Source: Oscillospiraceae bacterium (GTDB lineage Bacteria > Bacillota > Clostridia > Oscillospirales > Oscillospiraceae). Taken from it: a DNA stretch of 52,399 nucleotides. How positions within the stretch are numbered: position 1 is the stretch's first letter; every line of letters begins with the position of its first letter. The stretch covers positions 1 to 52,399 of the forward strand of contig JAHHSG010000017.1 of assembly GCA_020025305.1 (NCBI GenBank). The letters are read 5' to 3'. Of this stretch, positions 41,903 through 50,134 are shown one piece after another. The notes under the pieces are model-generated. The model ran no database searches and had not been told where the DNA came from. It saw only the letters and a list, made by a program, of their open reading frames with translations. The position numbers were made by a program, and so were the translations under genes.

Positions 41903-41931
41903 ATTATAGTGTTGTCCTTGAGAAATTGCAA
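41903..41931 (-). promoter_or_regulatory. Sigma-A-type promoter of the YgjV-like gene
   Basis: On the minus strand TTGCAA (41931-41926), 17 bases, TATAAT (41908-41903), about 50 bases upstream of the ATG. Confidence 0.8.
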
Positions 41932-42075
41932 GAAGATATTTTACAGCCCGACTCTTATTTTCTCAGTCTCAAAATGATTTTTCTATAGTATGGCTTCCCC
42001 TGAAGAAGGCGTACAAAGACGCTCCACGGGCCAAAAGAGTTTACTCGCTTCTCTTGCTATCCCTAAAAATGTAAC

Positions 42076-42113
42076 GAGGGAAAAGAGTGCCCTAAGAGCA
42101 CTTTTTTCCCTCA
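42076..42113 (-). terminator. Terminator of the C69 dipeptidase gene
   Basis: A 15-bp stem (GAGGGAAAAGAGTGC with its near-complement, five-base loop) begins five bases after the stop codon; the T-rich run on the minus strand is displaced by a few bases. Confidence 0.7.
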
Positions 42114-42117
42114 TGAT

Positions 42118-43929
42118 TTACTGAAGGCTCCGCTTTTTCTTTACCACCAGCACACCACCCAGAGCAGCCACGGTCAGCACCGCGAACCCCCACGGGTTGC
42201 CATCATCGCCGGTAACAGGAGCGTGGGAATTCTCAGCGTTATGCTCCATAGGTACCGTCTGCGCAGGCTTCGTGCTTCCTTCTTGGTCTGTGGGTTTGTG
42301 AGGTTTTGTCGCATCCTCCGGCTTTCCGGTATCTCCCGGATTTTCTGGAATGGGGAGTCCGCTACCGCCAATGCGCTCAAAACAATAGACGGGCATCACA
42401 TGCTCCATCATGGCGGTGGGTACAAAGGGTTCTGTCATATCACCCGACAAATAAGTCTTCAACTCTTTTACCACGGAATTACTCATCTCCAGCACCTGCT
42501 GCGAGAGATCCAATCCCAACTCTGTAGCCTTCTGCGCCGCCAAATGGGGATCGTAAGCATAAATCTCAGCCATTACAGAATCTATTTCCTGCTGCTGTGC
42601 AATCAAACTCTTTTGATAGTCCTCAAAATAGGTCTTCATGCTTTCGGCGCAGGTAGTGCGGTTATTGTAGCACAAGTCGTTGATGACTTGAAAATTCCAG
42701 TTGATAGAATTTTCTACCGGGGTGACATCGGGATTCTGATAATTCTCCAGTACCTCCGTAATCAGCGCGGTATAAAAGGGGACATAGACGGAGAACTCTG
42801 CATCCGCCATAGCCTGCCACTGAATGGTGGCCAGTTGGCTGGGCATATTGGCTCTGGTTTCAAACACATGACACTCAGCCTGCCTATGATTGCCAATGGC
42901 ATAGATACCGGGATTTTCATTTGAATTCATCTTAGATCCTTCGCCCCGATAAGCCAACCAGTGCAGCACGTCCAGTGTGGACAGCTTCTCCGTAGAATCA
43001 ATAAGCAGCGGCAGAGGATCTACCGCGTCATTTACATTGAATACATCCAGCTCTTCGGCAGCCGCTTCATTCACATAGAACAGGCCCTGCCAATATCTGC
43101 TGTACTGGCCGTTGCCGGGATTTTTTTCTGCATAGGTCTTAGCCACATCAATATGACCGTTCTCATCGGTCTGCAAAAAACCGTTGTCCTGCGCCAGCTT
43201 GACAAGATTCGCAGAGGCCACCACATTCTCGGCGTCATTCACATCCATGACTCCCAGCAGCATCATATTCGGCTGCACGGAAACCTTGTCATCGGGCAGC
43301 TTGACGGCGGCGTACTGATGACCAGAAACAATCTCAAAGTACCACGTTTCGGTGTTATCGCTGATCATGAGTGAGTTACATTCGCCGGAACCGTAGGTAT
43401 CCAGAATGTCAGCCAGCAGATCCACCGCTTCCTTTGCAGTAGTAGAGGCGCCCAACAACACACTGAGCAGGGATATTTCACAGATGCCCGTATGTACCAG
43501 AGGATCGGCCGCTTCTGCATTCTGATTATAACTGGTAGAAACGGTGGCTGAGATGCTCACGCCCTTCTCATTTTGACCGGCTTCACCATAGGCCTCACCA
43601 ATGTATTGTCCATTTTCATCGGTCATTGTCTCCCCTTTTAAAGGTGAGTCTTTCACGTAGGTGTACGCGTAGGTGTGACTGGGATAGGGCATGTGGAATC
43701 CGTAAGCATCCTCATACATAGCCCCCTCCGGCCAATCCTTGGCAGGTGCTGCACCGAATTGCTTACAGTATAAATTTCCAATATCCTCGGATCGCCCCAT
43801 ATAAGTGCTGCCGCTCTCACTCATTCCGCGTCCTACATAGATGCCGGTACAGGCAAAAGCAGAAGAGATGCTGGATAGTACCATCAACAGCACCAGACAC
43901 AGGGACAACACTTTCTTTTTGGCTTTCAT
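42118..43929 (-). CDS. Secreted C69 (PepD/U34) family dipeptidase with C-terminal anchor
   Basis: C69 peptidases are N-terminal-nucleophile hydrolases that cut dipeptides. The 603-residue protein has a signal peptide ending SAFA, immediately followed by Cys27 in ACTGIYVGRG, the expected nucleophile. Signal cleavage would therefore expose the active Cys directly. The catalytic domain (27-520) contains STYMGRSED, a family-typical NEKGVSISAT, and a WHW-like LHWLAYRGEG. A Pro/Thr/Lys-rich linker follows, then APVTGDDGNPWGF, a hydrophobic helix and KKKR, which resembles a sortase sorting signal with a non-LPxTG motif. The ATG at 43929 has GGAG eight bases upstream; an earlier GTG does not. It probably works at the cell surface. 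Confidence 0.88.
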   Translation of the reverse strand: MKAKKKVLSLCLVLLMVLSSISSAFACTGIYVGRGMSESGSTYMGRSEDIGNLYCKQFGAAPAKDWPEGAMYEDAYGFHMPYPSHTYAYTYVKDSPLKGETMTDENGQYIGEAYGEAGQNEKGVSISATVSTSYNQNAEAADPLVHTGICEISLLSVLLGASTTAKEAVDLLADILDTYGSGECNSLMISDNTETWYFEIVSGHQYAAVKLPDDKVSVQPNMMLLGVMDVNDAENVVASANLVKLAQDNGFLQTDENGHIDVAKTYAEKNPGNGQYSRYWQGLFYVNEAAAEELDVFNVNDAVDPLPLLIDSTEKLSTLDVLHWLAYRGEGSKMNSNENPGIYAIGNHRQAECHVFETRANMPSQLATIQWQAMADAEFSVYVPFYTALITEVLENYQNPDVTPVENSINWNFQVINDLCYNNRTTCAESMKTYFEDYQKSLIAQQQEIDSVMAEIYAYDPHLAAQKATELGLDLSQQVLEMSNSVVKELKTYLSGDMTEPFVPTAMMEHVMPVYCFERIGGSGLPIPENPGDTGKPEDATKPHKPTDQEGSTKPAQTVPMEHNAENSHAPVTGDDGNPWGFAVLTVAALGGVLVVKKKRSLQ

Positions 43930-43963
43930 GGGACACACTCCGTTTCATTAGATTGATGAGACG

Positions 43964-43991
43964 ATTATAGCATATTTATTCAGAATGTAAA
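43964..43991 (-). promoter_or_regulatory. Promoter of the C69 dipeptidase gene
   Basis: On the minus strand TTTACA (43991-43986), 16 bases, TATAAT (43969-43964), about 35 bases before the ATG. Confidence 0.75.
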
Positions 43992-44034
43992 GTATAAATA
44001 TTCATACCTTTCTGGTTTTATTGAATATTCATAC
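43992..44034 (-). promoter_or_regulatory. Possible operator upstream of the dipeptidase promoter
   Basis: GTATAAATATTCATAC (43992-44007) is a 16-bp near-palindrome abutting the -35. The half AATATTCATAC is repeated exactly 27 bases further upstream (44024-44034). The spacing, near 2.5 helical turns, suggests a cooperative regulator, which is not identified. Confidence 0.4.
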
Positions 44035-44089
44035 ACTTTACCCGCATATTTTATCATTATATCTCAAATATATACAAATACATTTCTAG

Positions 44090-44300
44090 CATTTTCGGTG
44101 TAGTGAATCTTTTGATGTCATTTTCTTTCCAGCACTGCCCCCCATCAAAACCGCCCGTTAATCGGATGGTTTGATAAGGCCCTATAAGCCACTCTTATAT
44201 TTGAGTTACTCTACAAATTTTGACATGGTTATATTCGGCGGTATGCTGAACAGCATATGAATATGATTGGACAGACGGCAAGCATCAGTGGCAGAAACAG
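44090..44300 (-). pseudogene. Decayed IS200/IS605-family TnpA fragment
   Basis: One minus-strand frame reads ACRLSNHIHMLFSIPPN, then ITMSKFVE, stop, LKYKSGL, stop. This matches the centre of IS200-type HUH transposases, where HIH (44254-44268) holds the metal-binding histidines and is followed by the SIPP and YLKGKSS-like segments. At least two in-frame stops and missing ends show it is dead. A small hairpin (AAACC..GGTTT near 44150-44175) may be a remnant of the element's end. Confidence 0.65.
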
Positions 44301-44335
44301 TGCAAAAAAACGACTACTTCGTTTCGTTTTTTCAT
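44285..44335 (-). pseudogene. Truncated reading frame after the cobalamin riboswitch
   Basis: An ATG at 44335 has a good GAAAGGA site, but the frame stops after 16 codons (MKKRNEVVVFLHCFCH). One extra A in the AAAAAA run would give a longer hydrophobic, signal-peptide-like frame (KTKRSSRFFALFLPLML). That extension, however, is read largely from the transposase fragment in another phase. The simplest reading is that the riboswitch's gene was cut off here by the IS200-type insertion. Confidence 0.45.
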
Positions 44336-44426
44336 ATCGTCCTTTCTTTCTCTCCTTTAGTTAAATAATTGCATCCACCCTCTATTGTCCTAACACCTTA
44401 CCTCTATCACAGCAGGCAAGTTAGTC

Positions 44427-44456
44427 AAAAAAGTTCCCTGCATTGCTGCAGAGAAC
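44427..44456 (-). terminator. Terminator downstream of the cobalamin riboswitch
   Basis: GTTCTCTGCA/TGCAGGGAAC with loop GCAA is followed by six T on the minus strand, about 65 bases beyond the aptamer. It may be the riboswitch expression platform. Confidence 0.85.
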
Positions 44457-44519
44457 ATGAAAATATAAGGGGTTACGCCCCCCATGCAGCACTTTCTACT
44501 TTCTCACCCAGTATGCTAA

Positions 44520-44680
44520 AAAACAGCGGTTGGTTTTCTGACTTAGCTTTATTCTCCGGAACATCTTCTCGGGCTGAGCCCAATGACATAAGGTTCCATC
44601 GTCCACATCACAGCAGGGGTGTCTGTACCGGTTTTTCACCGGTTCCCATTTCACACAAATTATTACTTTGTGACCGCTTT
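44520..44680 (-). promoter_or_regulatory. Cobalamin riboswitch
   Basis: The minus strand carries the class core: GGGAACCGGTGAAAAACCGG, a CAGAC...CCCC segment and GCTGTGATG. After a variable stem (GGGCTCAGCCC) comes the B12-box-like AAGTCAGAAAACCAACC. The B12 box departs from the usual AGCCAGGAGACCTGCC at several places, so ligand binding may be weakened. No cobalamin-related gene follows: downstream are a terminator, a 16-codon frame and a dead transposase fragment. Confidence 0.75.
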
Positions 44681-44831
44681 TTTATTTAATTTAATGATGG
44701 GATATATCAAAATGCAGTATTTGTCAATCAATGCTCCGCAAGAGGATCAACACTGTTCACTATTTCACTTGCCGAGAGCAGGGTGCAACATATTCCCTCC
44801 CCCTGTAGGGCAGGAATAAACCCAGGGGCAA

Positions 44832-44872
44832 GAAAAGAGTGACCCGAAGAACTTCTTCAGGTCACTCTCTTA
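44832..44872 (-). terminator. Terminator of the Old Yellow Enzyme-type gene
   Basis: AGAGTGACC/GGTCACTCT with an inner GAAGAA/TTCTTC pairing is followed on the minus strand by TTTTCTT, about 35 bases after the stop codon. Confidence 0.85.
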
Positions 44873-44908
44873 AAGTTACATCTTACTTGTTCCGTGCTCT
44901 CTCACTGC

Positions 44909-46855
44909 TTAAAGGTCTTTTGCAGCCTGATAACCACATGTGATGGCATCCTTGATGTTGCCGAACTGGGCAGCATTGCCGATCAGGTGGTAGTTTACGC
45001 CGCAGGCCTTCAGCATCTCTTCCATCTGGGGCTCAATCTTGTACCCCGCTGCAAAGATCAGCGTATCGGCATCGTCGATGCAGTACTCCTGGCCGTTCTT
45101 GCTGTAGTAGATCTTGTCTTCCTCCACACGCTCTACCTTGGCGCTGCAGATCATCTCTACGCCCTTTTTCATCATTCTCTGCACAAGGAGGCTGCGGCCC
45201 GGGCCGGATTCGTTCAGCATAACGCCGGGCAGCATTTCCAGAACGATGACTTCTCTATTTTTGGGGAACAGGTCATTGACCAGAGGTGCAAGATAATCCG
45301 CTGTTTCACAGCCCACGGCACCGCCGCCGATCACAACGATCTTTCTGCCGGGGAAAGACTTACCGGACAGCACGTCATCTGCGGTCATCCACTGCTTAAA
45401 TGCGGTGAAGGGCTGAATGACGATAGGAGACGCACCGGTACCGGCAATCACCTCATAGTCCTTGAACTCGGTTTTCAGCATTTCCTCCGTCACCGCACAG
45501 TTCAGACGGACATCCACACCGCTCTGCTCCAGCTTGCCTGCCATGTATTTGATCATTTTGGTCAGATCTTCCTTGGCAATGGGGACAGCTGCCAGACGGG
45601 CCATGCCGCCCAGATTCTCGTCCTTTTCACACAGGACAACGTGGTGACCGCGCTTCTTTGCAACGAAAGCTGCCTCCATGCCGGCAGGGCCGCCGCCAAT
45701 CACCAGAACGTTTTTCTTCGTCTCTGCTTCTTTGATGGTATCTTCGTTTTCCGGCTCCAGAGAAGGATTCACGGTGCAGGCAACACGGTTGCCAAACATG
45801 ATACCGTTCAAACAGCGCAGGCAGCCAATGCAGGGGCGAATATGCTCGGTCTCTCCGCGCTCTGCTTTTGCAGCAAATTCGGGGTCACATAGGTTAGCGC
45901 GTCCAATCATGCAGATATCGGTGCGACCATTGGCAATCAGTTCTTCTGCGATCCAGGGCTCTGTGATTCTGCCAACCGTTGCAACGGGGATGGAGACGTG
46001 CTTTTTGATCTCCTCTGCCATCTTCACATGGGAACCCATGGGCGTGCCGGGGGCAGGAATGGCACTGCCGCGCATGATGGTGGTACCGCCGGAAACGTGC
46101 AGGAAGTCTACGCCCGCCTTTTCCAACTGCTTGGAGATATACACGGCATCGTTCAAATTCAGACCGCCGTCGGTGTATTCATCGCCGGAAATACGTACGT
46201 CGATGATGAAATCCTCACCGCAGACTTTCCGTACCTCCCGCACAACTTCCAATGTCAGGCGCAGCCGGCCATCCAGATCTCCGCCATATTCATCGGTTCT
46301 CTTATTATACAGAGGAGACAGGAATCCGCCCAGCAGACCGTGTGCGTGCGCTGCATGGATCTCTACACCATCGGCACCGGCCTTCTGTGCACGGCCCGCA
46401 GCCTCACCAAACTGACGGATGATGACCTGCAGCTCCTCCACGGTAACAGCCCGGGGTGCTTCCTTTGCATAGTAGGGGCCTACGTTGGACGGGGCAATGA
46501 AGCGGGGTGTGCCGGGAATGTTGAAGGACATATAGGCCGGGTGGAACAGCTGGGGCAGGATCTTTGTTCCATACTGGTGCACAGAATCGGTGAGCTTTTT
46601 CCATCCGGGGATATAGGAGTCGTCGTAGATGGACATATCGCCGGGCAGGTATGTATAAATAGGCTCAACCGTGGTGACCTCCGTAACAATCAGGCCAACG
46701 CCGCCCTTTGCCCGTGCGGTATAGTGCTGGATCAATGCGTCAGTCACATAGCCTTTATCTGCCAAATTCGTGGAGATAGGCGGCATGAAAATACGGTTTT
46801 TAACCGTAGTCTTGCCGATTTTAATCGGGGAAAATAAGTTAGGATATTGATTCAT
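44909..46855 (-). CDS. Old Yellow Enzyme-family NADH:flavin oxidoreductase (FMN, 4Fe-4S, FAD; 2,4-dienoyl-CoA reductase/BaiCD-like)
   Basis: The 648-residue protein has an N-terminal OYE barrel (about 1-330) with FSPIKIGKTTVKNRIFMPPIS, the active-site HAAHAHGLLGGFLSPLYNKRTDEYGG and a C-terminal FMN phosphate site. A 4Fe-4S cluster follows (CIGCLRC, then C further on in GNRVACTVNP). Next is an FAD/NAD domain (VLVIGGGPAGMEAA near 385 and VVIGGGAVGCETADYL near 500). This architecture is shared by 2,4-dienoyl-CoA reductase, trimethylamine dehydrogenase and bile-acid enoate reductases. The true substrate is probably an alpha,beta-unsaturated carbonyl or enoyl compound, but cannot be named. AAGGAG lies eight bases before the ATG. 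An AraC-type gene is upstream on the same strand. Confidence 0.92.
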   Translation of the reverse strand: MNQYPNLFSPIKIGKTTVKNRIFMPPISTNLADKGYVTDALIQHYTARAKGGVGLIVTEVTTVEPIYTYLPGDMSIYDDSYIPGWKKLTDSVHQYGTKILPQLFHPAYMSFNIPGTPRFIAPSNVGPYYAKEAPRAVTVEELQVIIRQFGEAAGRAQKAGADGVEIHAAHAHGLLGGFLSPLYNKRTDEYGGDLDGRLRLTLEVVREVRKVCGEDFIIDVRISGDEYTDGGLNLNDAVYISKQLEKAGVDFLHVSGGTTIMRGSAIPAPGTPMGSHVKMAEEIKKHVSIPVATVGRITEPWIAEELIANGRTDICMIGRANLCDPEFAAKAERGETEHIRPCIGCLRCLNGIMFGNRVACTVNPSLEPENEDTIKEAETKKNVLVIGGGPAGMEAAFVAKKRGHHVVLCEKDENLGGMARLAAVPIAKEDLTKMIKYMAGKLEQSGVDVRLNCAVTEEMLKTEFKDYEVIAGTGASPIVIQPFTAFKQWMTADDVLSGKSFPGRKIVVIGGGAVGCETADYLAPLVNDLFPKNREVIVLEMLPGVMLNESGPGRSLLVQRMMKKGVEMICSAKVERVEEDKIYYSKNGQEYCIDDADTLIFAAGYKIEPQMEEMLKACGVNYHLIGNAAQFGNIKDAITCGYQAAKDL

Positions 46856-46989
46856 CTTGCGATTCTCCTTTCTTTCATTGTTATTATTTTATCATGCCTA
46901 TCTTCGCATTTCGCTCACTCTCACAGATATCAGCAGCTGTTTTTTGTCCAGTTTTGAATTTCACCCGTTTGTTTTTGTTAAATTTAAGA

Positions 46990-47036
46990 CAAAAAAGAAC
47001 CTCTAAGAGAAACGTGTTCTTACGTTCCCTTAGAGA
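46990..47036 (-). terminator. Terminator of the AraC-type gene, overlapping its stop codon
   Basis: CTCTAAG...GAACGT with its complement forms the stem (47001-47035) and is followed by TTCTTTTTT on the minus strand. The AraC stop codon (47022-47020) lies inside the hairpin. Confidence 0.85.
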
Positions 47037-48087
47037 TTCTCAGAACGATACCGCCCTGTGGTGCTGCATCCATCTCTATTTTTCCGTTTTCTATGGTCAG
47101 GAGCAAAGCGTCCCCCTCTTTTCTAAGGGATAGCTGCTCATTCTTATATAAAATTTCCTCCGTCTCTTCCACCAGATGTTGGAGCAGTTCTTTCTGTTCC
47201 TGATCCAAAAGCATCTGTTCCTTTTCTTCGCCCTCGCTGTATTTCATGTTTTTCTGAAACTGCTTACGATAGGCGCTTGGCACGATTCCATAGAGTTCCC
47301 GAAACACTTCTGTGTAGGCCTTTGAGCTGGGCAGTCCATAATCCAGAGCAATTTTTTCAATACTTTCTCGCCCCTCCAGCAGCTTTTCTAGCGAAGCCCG
47401 CACCCGCACATACGCCAAGTACTTGACAAAGGGAATCCCCGTAAACCGCTTCATCAGCTTGGAGGTATAGGAAGGACTAAACGATAATTGCTTGGCAATT
47501 TCTCCCAGAGTAAGATCCTCTTTATAGTGGCTATCGATGTATTTGATCGCCTTCATATAGTTTTCATGATAATCGGTATGCAAAGGGAGATCATCCACAG
47601 AAAATGAATTTTTGGAAGAAGCAATGCGCAGTATTTCCATCATGATCACATTCATATGATAGAGATCGTTGCTCTGTGCCATCAGTTCTGAGGCCAGTTC
47701 ACCTATCTTATTTCGCAGCTGGATATAGGAGTCTCTGTTTCTTGTTTCTGTGCACACGGCGGTGCTGAATCCCGTATGCAGATTGCCTACCATGGAATCG
47801 GCCATCCGGCTGAAATCAATGTGGATGGTTAAAATAATCCCTGTAGCGTTTATATTCTTTTTATGCAGCATATGCAGATCGTAAGGAGCAATCACAATCA
47901 TCTCTCTTTCCTTTAAAACGCATGAGAATTGCGTTGTGGCTGCCTCATACTCCCCTCTGAGCACATAGGAAATCTCCAGACTGGACTGTCTGGAAAAAAT
48001 ATTTCTGGAAAATCCGTTGATACTCAAGCTCAAAGGATATCCAAATTTCTGCCCTGAAAAATCATAATATAATTCCATATTCTGCAT
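47020..48087 (-). CDS. AraC family transcriptional regulator
   Basis: The 355-residue protein has an N-terminal cupin-like sensor (about 1-150). The double helix-turn-helix of AraC proteins is at about 190-280 (LTLGEIAKQLSFSPSYTSKLMKRFTGIPFVKYLAYVR, then IEKIALDYGLPSSKAYTEVFRELYGIVPSAYRK). An extra tail of about 75 residues, rich in Glu and Gln, extends beyond the usual end and may form a coiled coil. The ATG at 48087 is used, with AGGTGG nine bases upstream. It lies upstream of the OYE-type gene on the same strand but is separated by a terminator; a role in controlling that gene is inferred from position. Confidence 0.88.
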   Translation of the reverse strand: MQNMELYYDFSGQKFGYPLSLSINGFSRNIFSRQSSLEISYVLRGEYEAATTQFSCVLKEREMIVIAPYDLHMLHKKNINATGIILTIHIDFSRMADSMVGNLHTGFSTAVCTETRNRDSYIQLRNKIGELASELMAQSNDLYHMNVIMMEILRIASSKNSFSVDDLPLHTDYHENYMKAIKYIDSHYKEDLTLGEIAKQLSFSPSYTSKLMKRFTGIPFVKYLAYVRVRASLEKLLEGRESIEKIALDYGLPSSKAYTEVFRELYGIVPSAYRKQFQKNMKYSEGEEKEQMLLDQEQKELLQHLVEETEEILYKNEQLSLRKEGDALLLTIENGKIEMDAAPQGGIVLRISKGT

Positions 48088-48134
48088 AATATCACCACCT
48101 GTTCCCAACATTTTTAGGATAATGAATTTCCCTT

Positions 48135-48163
48135 ATTATACCCTCATACGTATCATTTTTCAA
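48135..48163 (-). promoter_or_regulatory. Sigma-A-type promoter of the AraC-type gene
   Basis: On the minus strand TTGAAA (48163-48158), 17 bases, TATAAT (48140-48135). An inverted repeat, GAGCATCA/TGATGCTC (48178-48202), lies just upstream of the -35 and may bind a regulator. Confidence 0.85.
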
Positions 48164-48203
48164 GAAACGCAAATGAAGAGCATCATAATATTGCTGATGC
48201 TCG

Positions 48204-48425
48204 AAGAAAACACCGCCGCTGCGGAGATGCTATTTCTATCAAAGGAGAAAAGCAAGGGTCGCAGACCGGCAACATAGAACAACCGCCAAGATTGTCAGGC
48301 AGACAGATGAGCAAACTCTTTGCACAGCTCCTTGCCAGAGATAACAACAAAGGAATGCTTCATACCGGTGAAATCATTTCTTATTTGCTTTTGCCCCCTC
48401 CCATGTACTCTCTCAGAAACGAAAG
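48204..48425. other. Intergenic region without recognised features
   Basis: Short open frames occur on both strands, but none has a convincing start or family resemblance. Confidence 0.5.
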
Positions 48426-48466
48426 AAAACCGATGCACTCCGGGTATGGGAAGTGCATCGGTTTTG
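48426..48466 (-). terminator. Terminator of nhaC
   Basis: AAAACCGATGCACT and its complement form a 14-bp stem with a 12-base loop; the minus strand continues TTTTCTTTC. It lies about 90 bases beyond the nhaC stop codon. Confidence 0.8.
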
Positions 48467-48555
48467 CTGTATGGACAGTCATCGTCAAATCAGACTGTGT
48501 CTAAATTTTAGCGGGGACCTTCTCCAATGGAATTGGCAGAAGGAATGTAACTGTC

Positions 48556-50001
48556 TTATTTGTTCGTGGGCAGATCATCCACAGAGTCTACCATGGTAAC
48601 GGGAATCCCCTCCTTCTCCGCCTTCTTATAGAACACAGCAATCCCCATATAGGCCATGATGATGGACACGAAGGGGTTGATGAGGTTCAAGAAAGCAAAG
48701 GGGAAGTAGGAAAAGGTGGGAACGCCCAGTGTGGCCTGTTGATAGGCACCACAGCCGTTCCAAGGGAACATGGGTGACCACAGTGAGCCGCCGTCCTCCA
48801 GCGTTCTGGACAAATAGTACCGTTCCAGTCCCATCTCGTCGTAGACTTTGCAATACATTCTGCCGGGGATGATGTTGGCCAGATACTGGTCGGTCAGAAC
48901 GAAGTCGCAGAGGATACCGGTGACGATGGTGGTAGCCACCAGACTGCCTACGGAATGGACGTGCTTGACGACCTTTTCCAGAATGACATCGGTGAACTGA
49001 GCCTTCTCCAGAATACCGCCAAAGCACATGGCAAAGATAATCAGCGAAATCGTCCAAAGCATGTTGTTGACACCGCCGCGGGTCAGCAGCTTGTCCACCA
49101 TAGCCATGCCGGTTTCAGAGACAAATCCGTTCTGGAAGTTGTCCAGAATGGTCACCAGATCCGCCCCCTGGAAGATGACGGCGAAGATGGCACCAACCAC
49201 AGCGGCGCCGAACACAGAGGGGATGGCGGGAACCTTCAGAATGGCGGTGATCAGCACGAACACAGGGGGAATCAGCAGCCAGGGCGTAATATTGAAGGAA
49301 TCGGCCAGCGTGGTGCGGATGGCCTCGATGGTCTCCGGATTAAAGTTGGAGGTATCGTGGCCCATACCGATGATGGTATAGAGAATGAGAGCAATGATGA
49401 AGCTGGGGGTGGTGGTGAACAGCATGGAGCGGACATGCTTGTAAAGATCGGTCTCAGCAGAGGCAGCAGCCACATTCGTACTGTCGGACAGAGGGGAGAT
49501 CTTATCACCGAAATAGGCACCGGAGATAATCATACCGGCGGTCAGGGCGGGGTTAAAACCAAGACCTGCGCCGATTCCCATCAGGGCGATACCAATGGTG
49601 CCGGAAGAAGTCCACGCACTGCCGGTAGCGGTAGAAACGATGGCGCACAGGATACAACCGGTGGGCAAGAAGAAGCGGGGAGAGATCAGCTGCAGGCCGT
49701 AGTAGATCATCGTGGGAACGGAACCGGAGAGAACCCAGGAACCAATCAGCATGCCAACACACATAACGATGATCAGCGCCTCCACGGCACGAAAGACACT
49801 TTCCAACATTCCGTCACGGATATCTGTCCAAGTGCAGCCTACCACAAGAGCCATAATGGCAGCCAGTACGGTGGAGATCACGATGGGAATATGGGGGTCA
49901 ACTTTCAGGACGAGCATGGAATATACAATGATGACAGCCATGCCGATGATGGGAATGAGTGCTTCCCAAAGTTTGGGTTTTCTTTTGGTTCGTTGTTTCA
50001 T
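48556..50001 (-). CDS. nhaC: NhaC family Na+/H+ antiporter
   Basis: NhaC proteins exchange Na+ for H+, or in some members malate for lactate with Na+/H+. The 481-residue protein has about eleven membrane segments. Family signatures include TGSAWTSSGTIGIALMGIGAGLG near residue 125, SGAYFGDKISPLSDSTNVAAA near 160 and DGGSLWSPMFPWNGCGAYQQATLGV near 405. The length is standard. GAGGAG lies about seven bases before the ATG. It is monocistronic, with a consensus promoter holding an internal palindrome. Ion and substrate specificity cannot be told apart here. Confidence 0.9.
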   Translation of the reverse strand: MKQRTKRKPKLWEALIPIIGMAVIIVYSMLVLKVDPHIPIVISTVLAAIMALVVGCTWTDIRDGMLESVFRAVEALIIVMCVGMLIGSWVLSGSVPTMIYYGLQLISPRFFLPTGCILCAIVSTATGSAWTSSGTIGIALMGIGAGLGFNPALTAGMIISGAYFGDKISPLSDSTNVAAASAETDLYKHVRSMLFTTTPSFIIALILYTIIGMGHDTSNFNPETIEAIRTTLADSFNITPWLLIPPVFVLITAILKVPAIPSVFGAAVVGAIFAVIFQGADLVTILDNFQNGFVSETGMAMVDKLLTRGGVNNMLWTISLIIFAMCFGGILEKAQFTDVILEKVVKHVHSVGSLVATTIVTGILCDFVLTDQYLANIIPGRMYCKVYDEMGLERYYLSRTLEDGGSLWSPMFPWNGCGAYQQATLGVPTFSYFPFAFLNLINPFVSIIMAYMGIAVFYKKAEKEGIPVTMVDSVDDLPTNK

Positions 50002-50070
50002 GCTTTTTTCTCCTCTACATTTCTGTTTTTACTGTTTTTCTGTTAAAAAAACGACAAAAACTATGTCGTT

Positions 50071-50099
50071 ATTATAAGCACACATAATGATTATGTCAA
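50071..50099 (-). promoter_or_regulatory. nhaC promoter with an internal palindrome
   Basis: On the minus strand TTGACA (50099-50094), 17 bases, TATAAT (50076-50071). The palindrome ACATAATCATTATGT overlaps the end of the -35 and fills most of the spacer; it shares ATAATCATTA with the operator of the PerR/Fur-like gene. A second repeat, AACGACA/TGTCGTT (50050-50070), spans the expected start of transcription. Confidence 0.8.
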
Positions 50100-50134
50100 G
50101 AATATATAAAAGTTTAATGTATTTACGTGTAAAG

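Noticed and set aside
48292..48511. Short plus-strand frames between the AraC-type gene and nhaC
   Set aside because: They have no ribosome binding site, and the frames run through the nhaC terminator.
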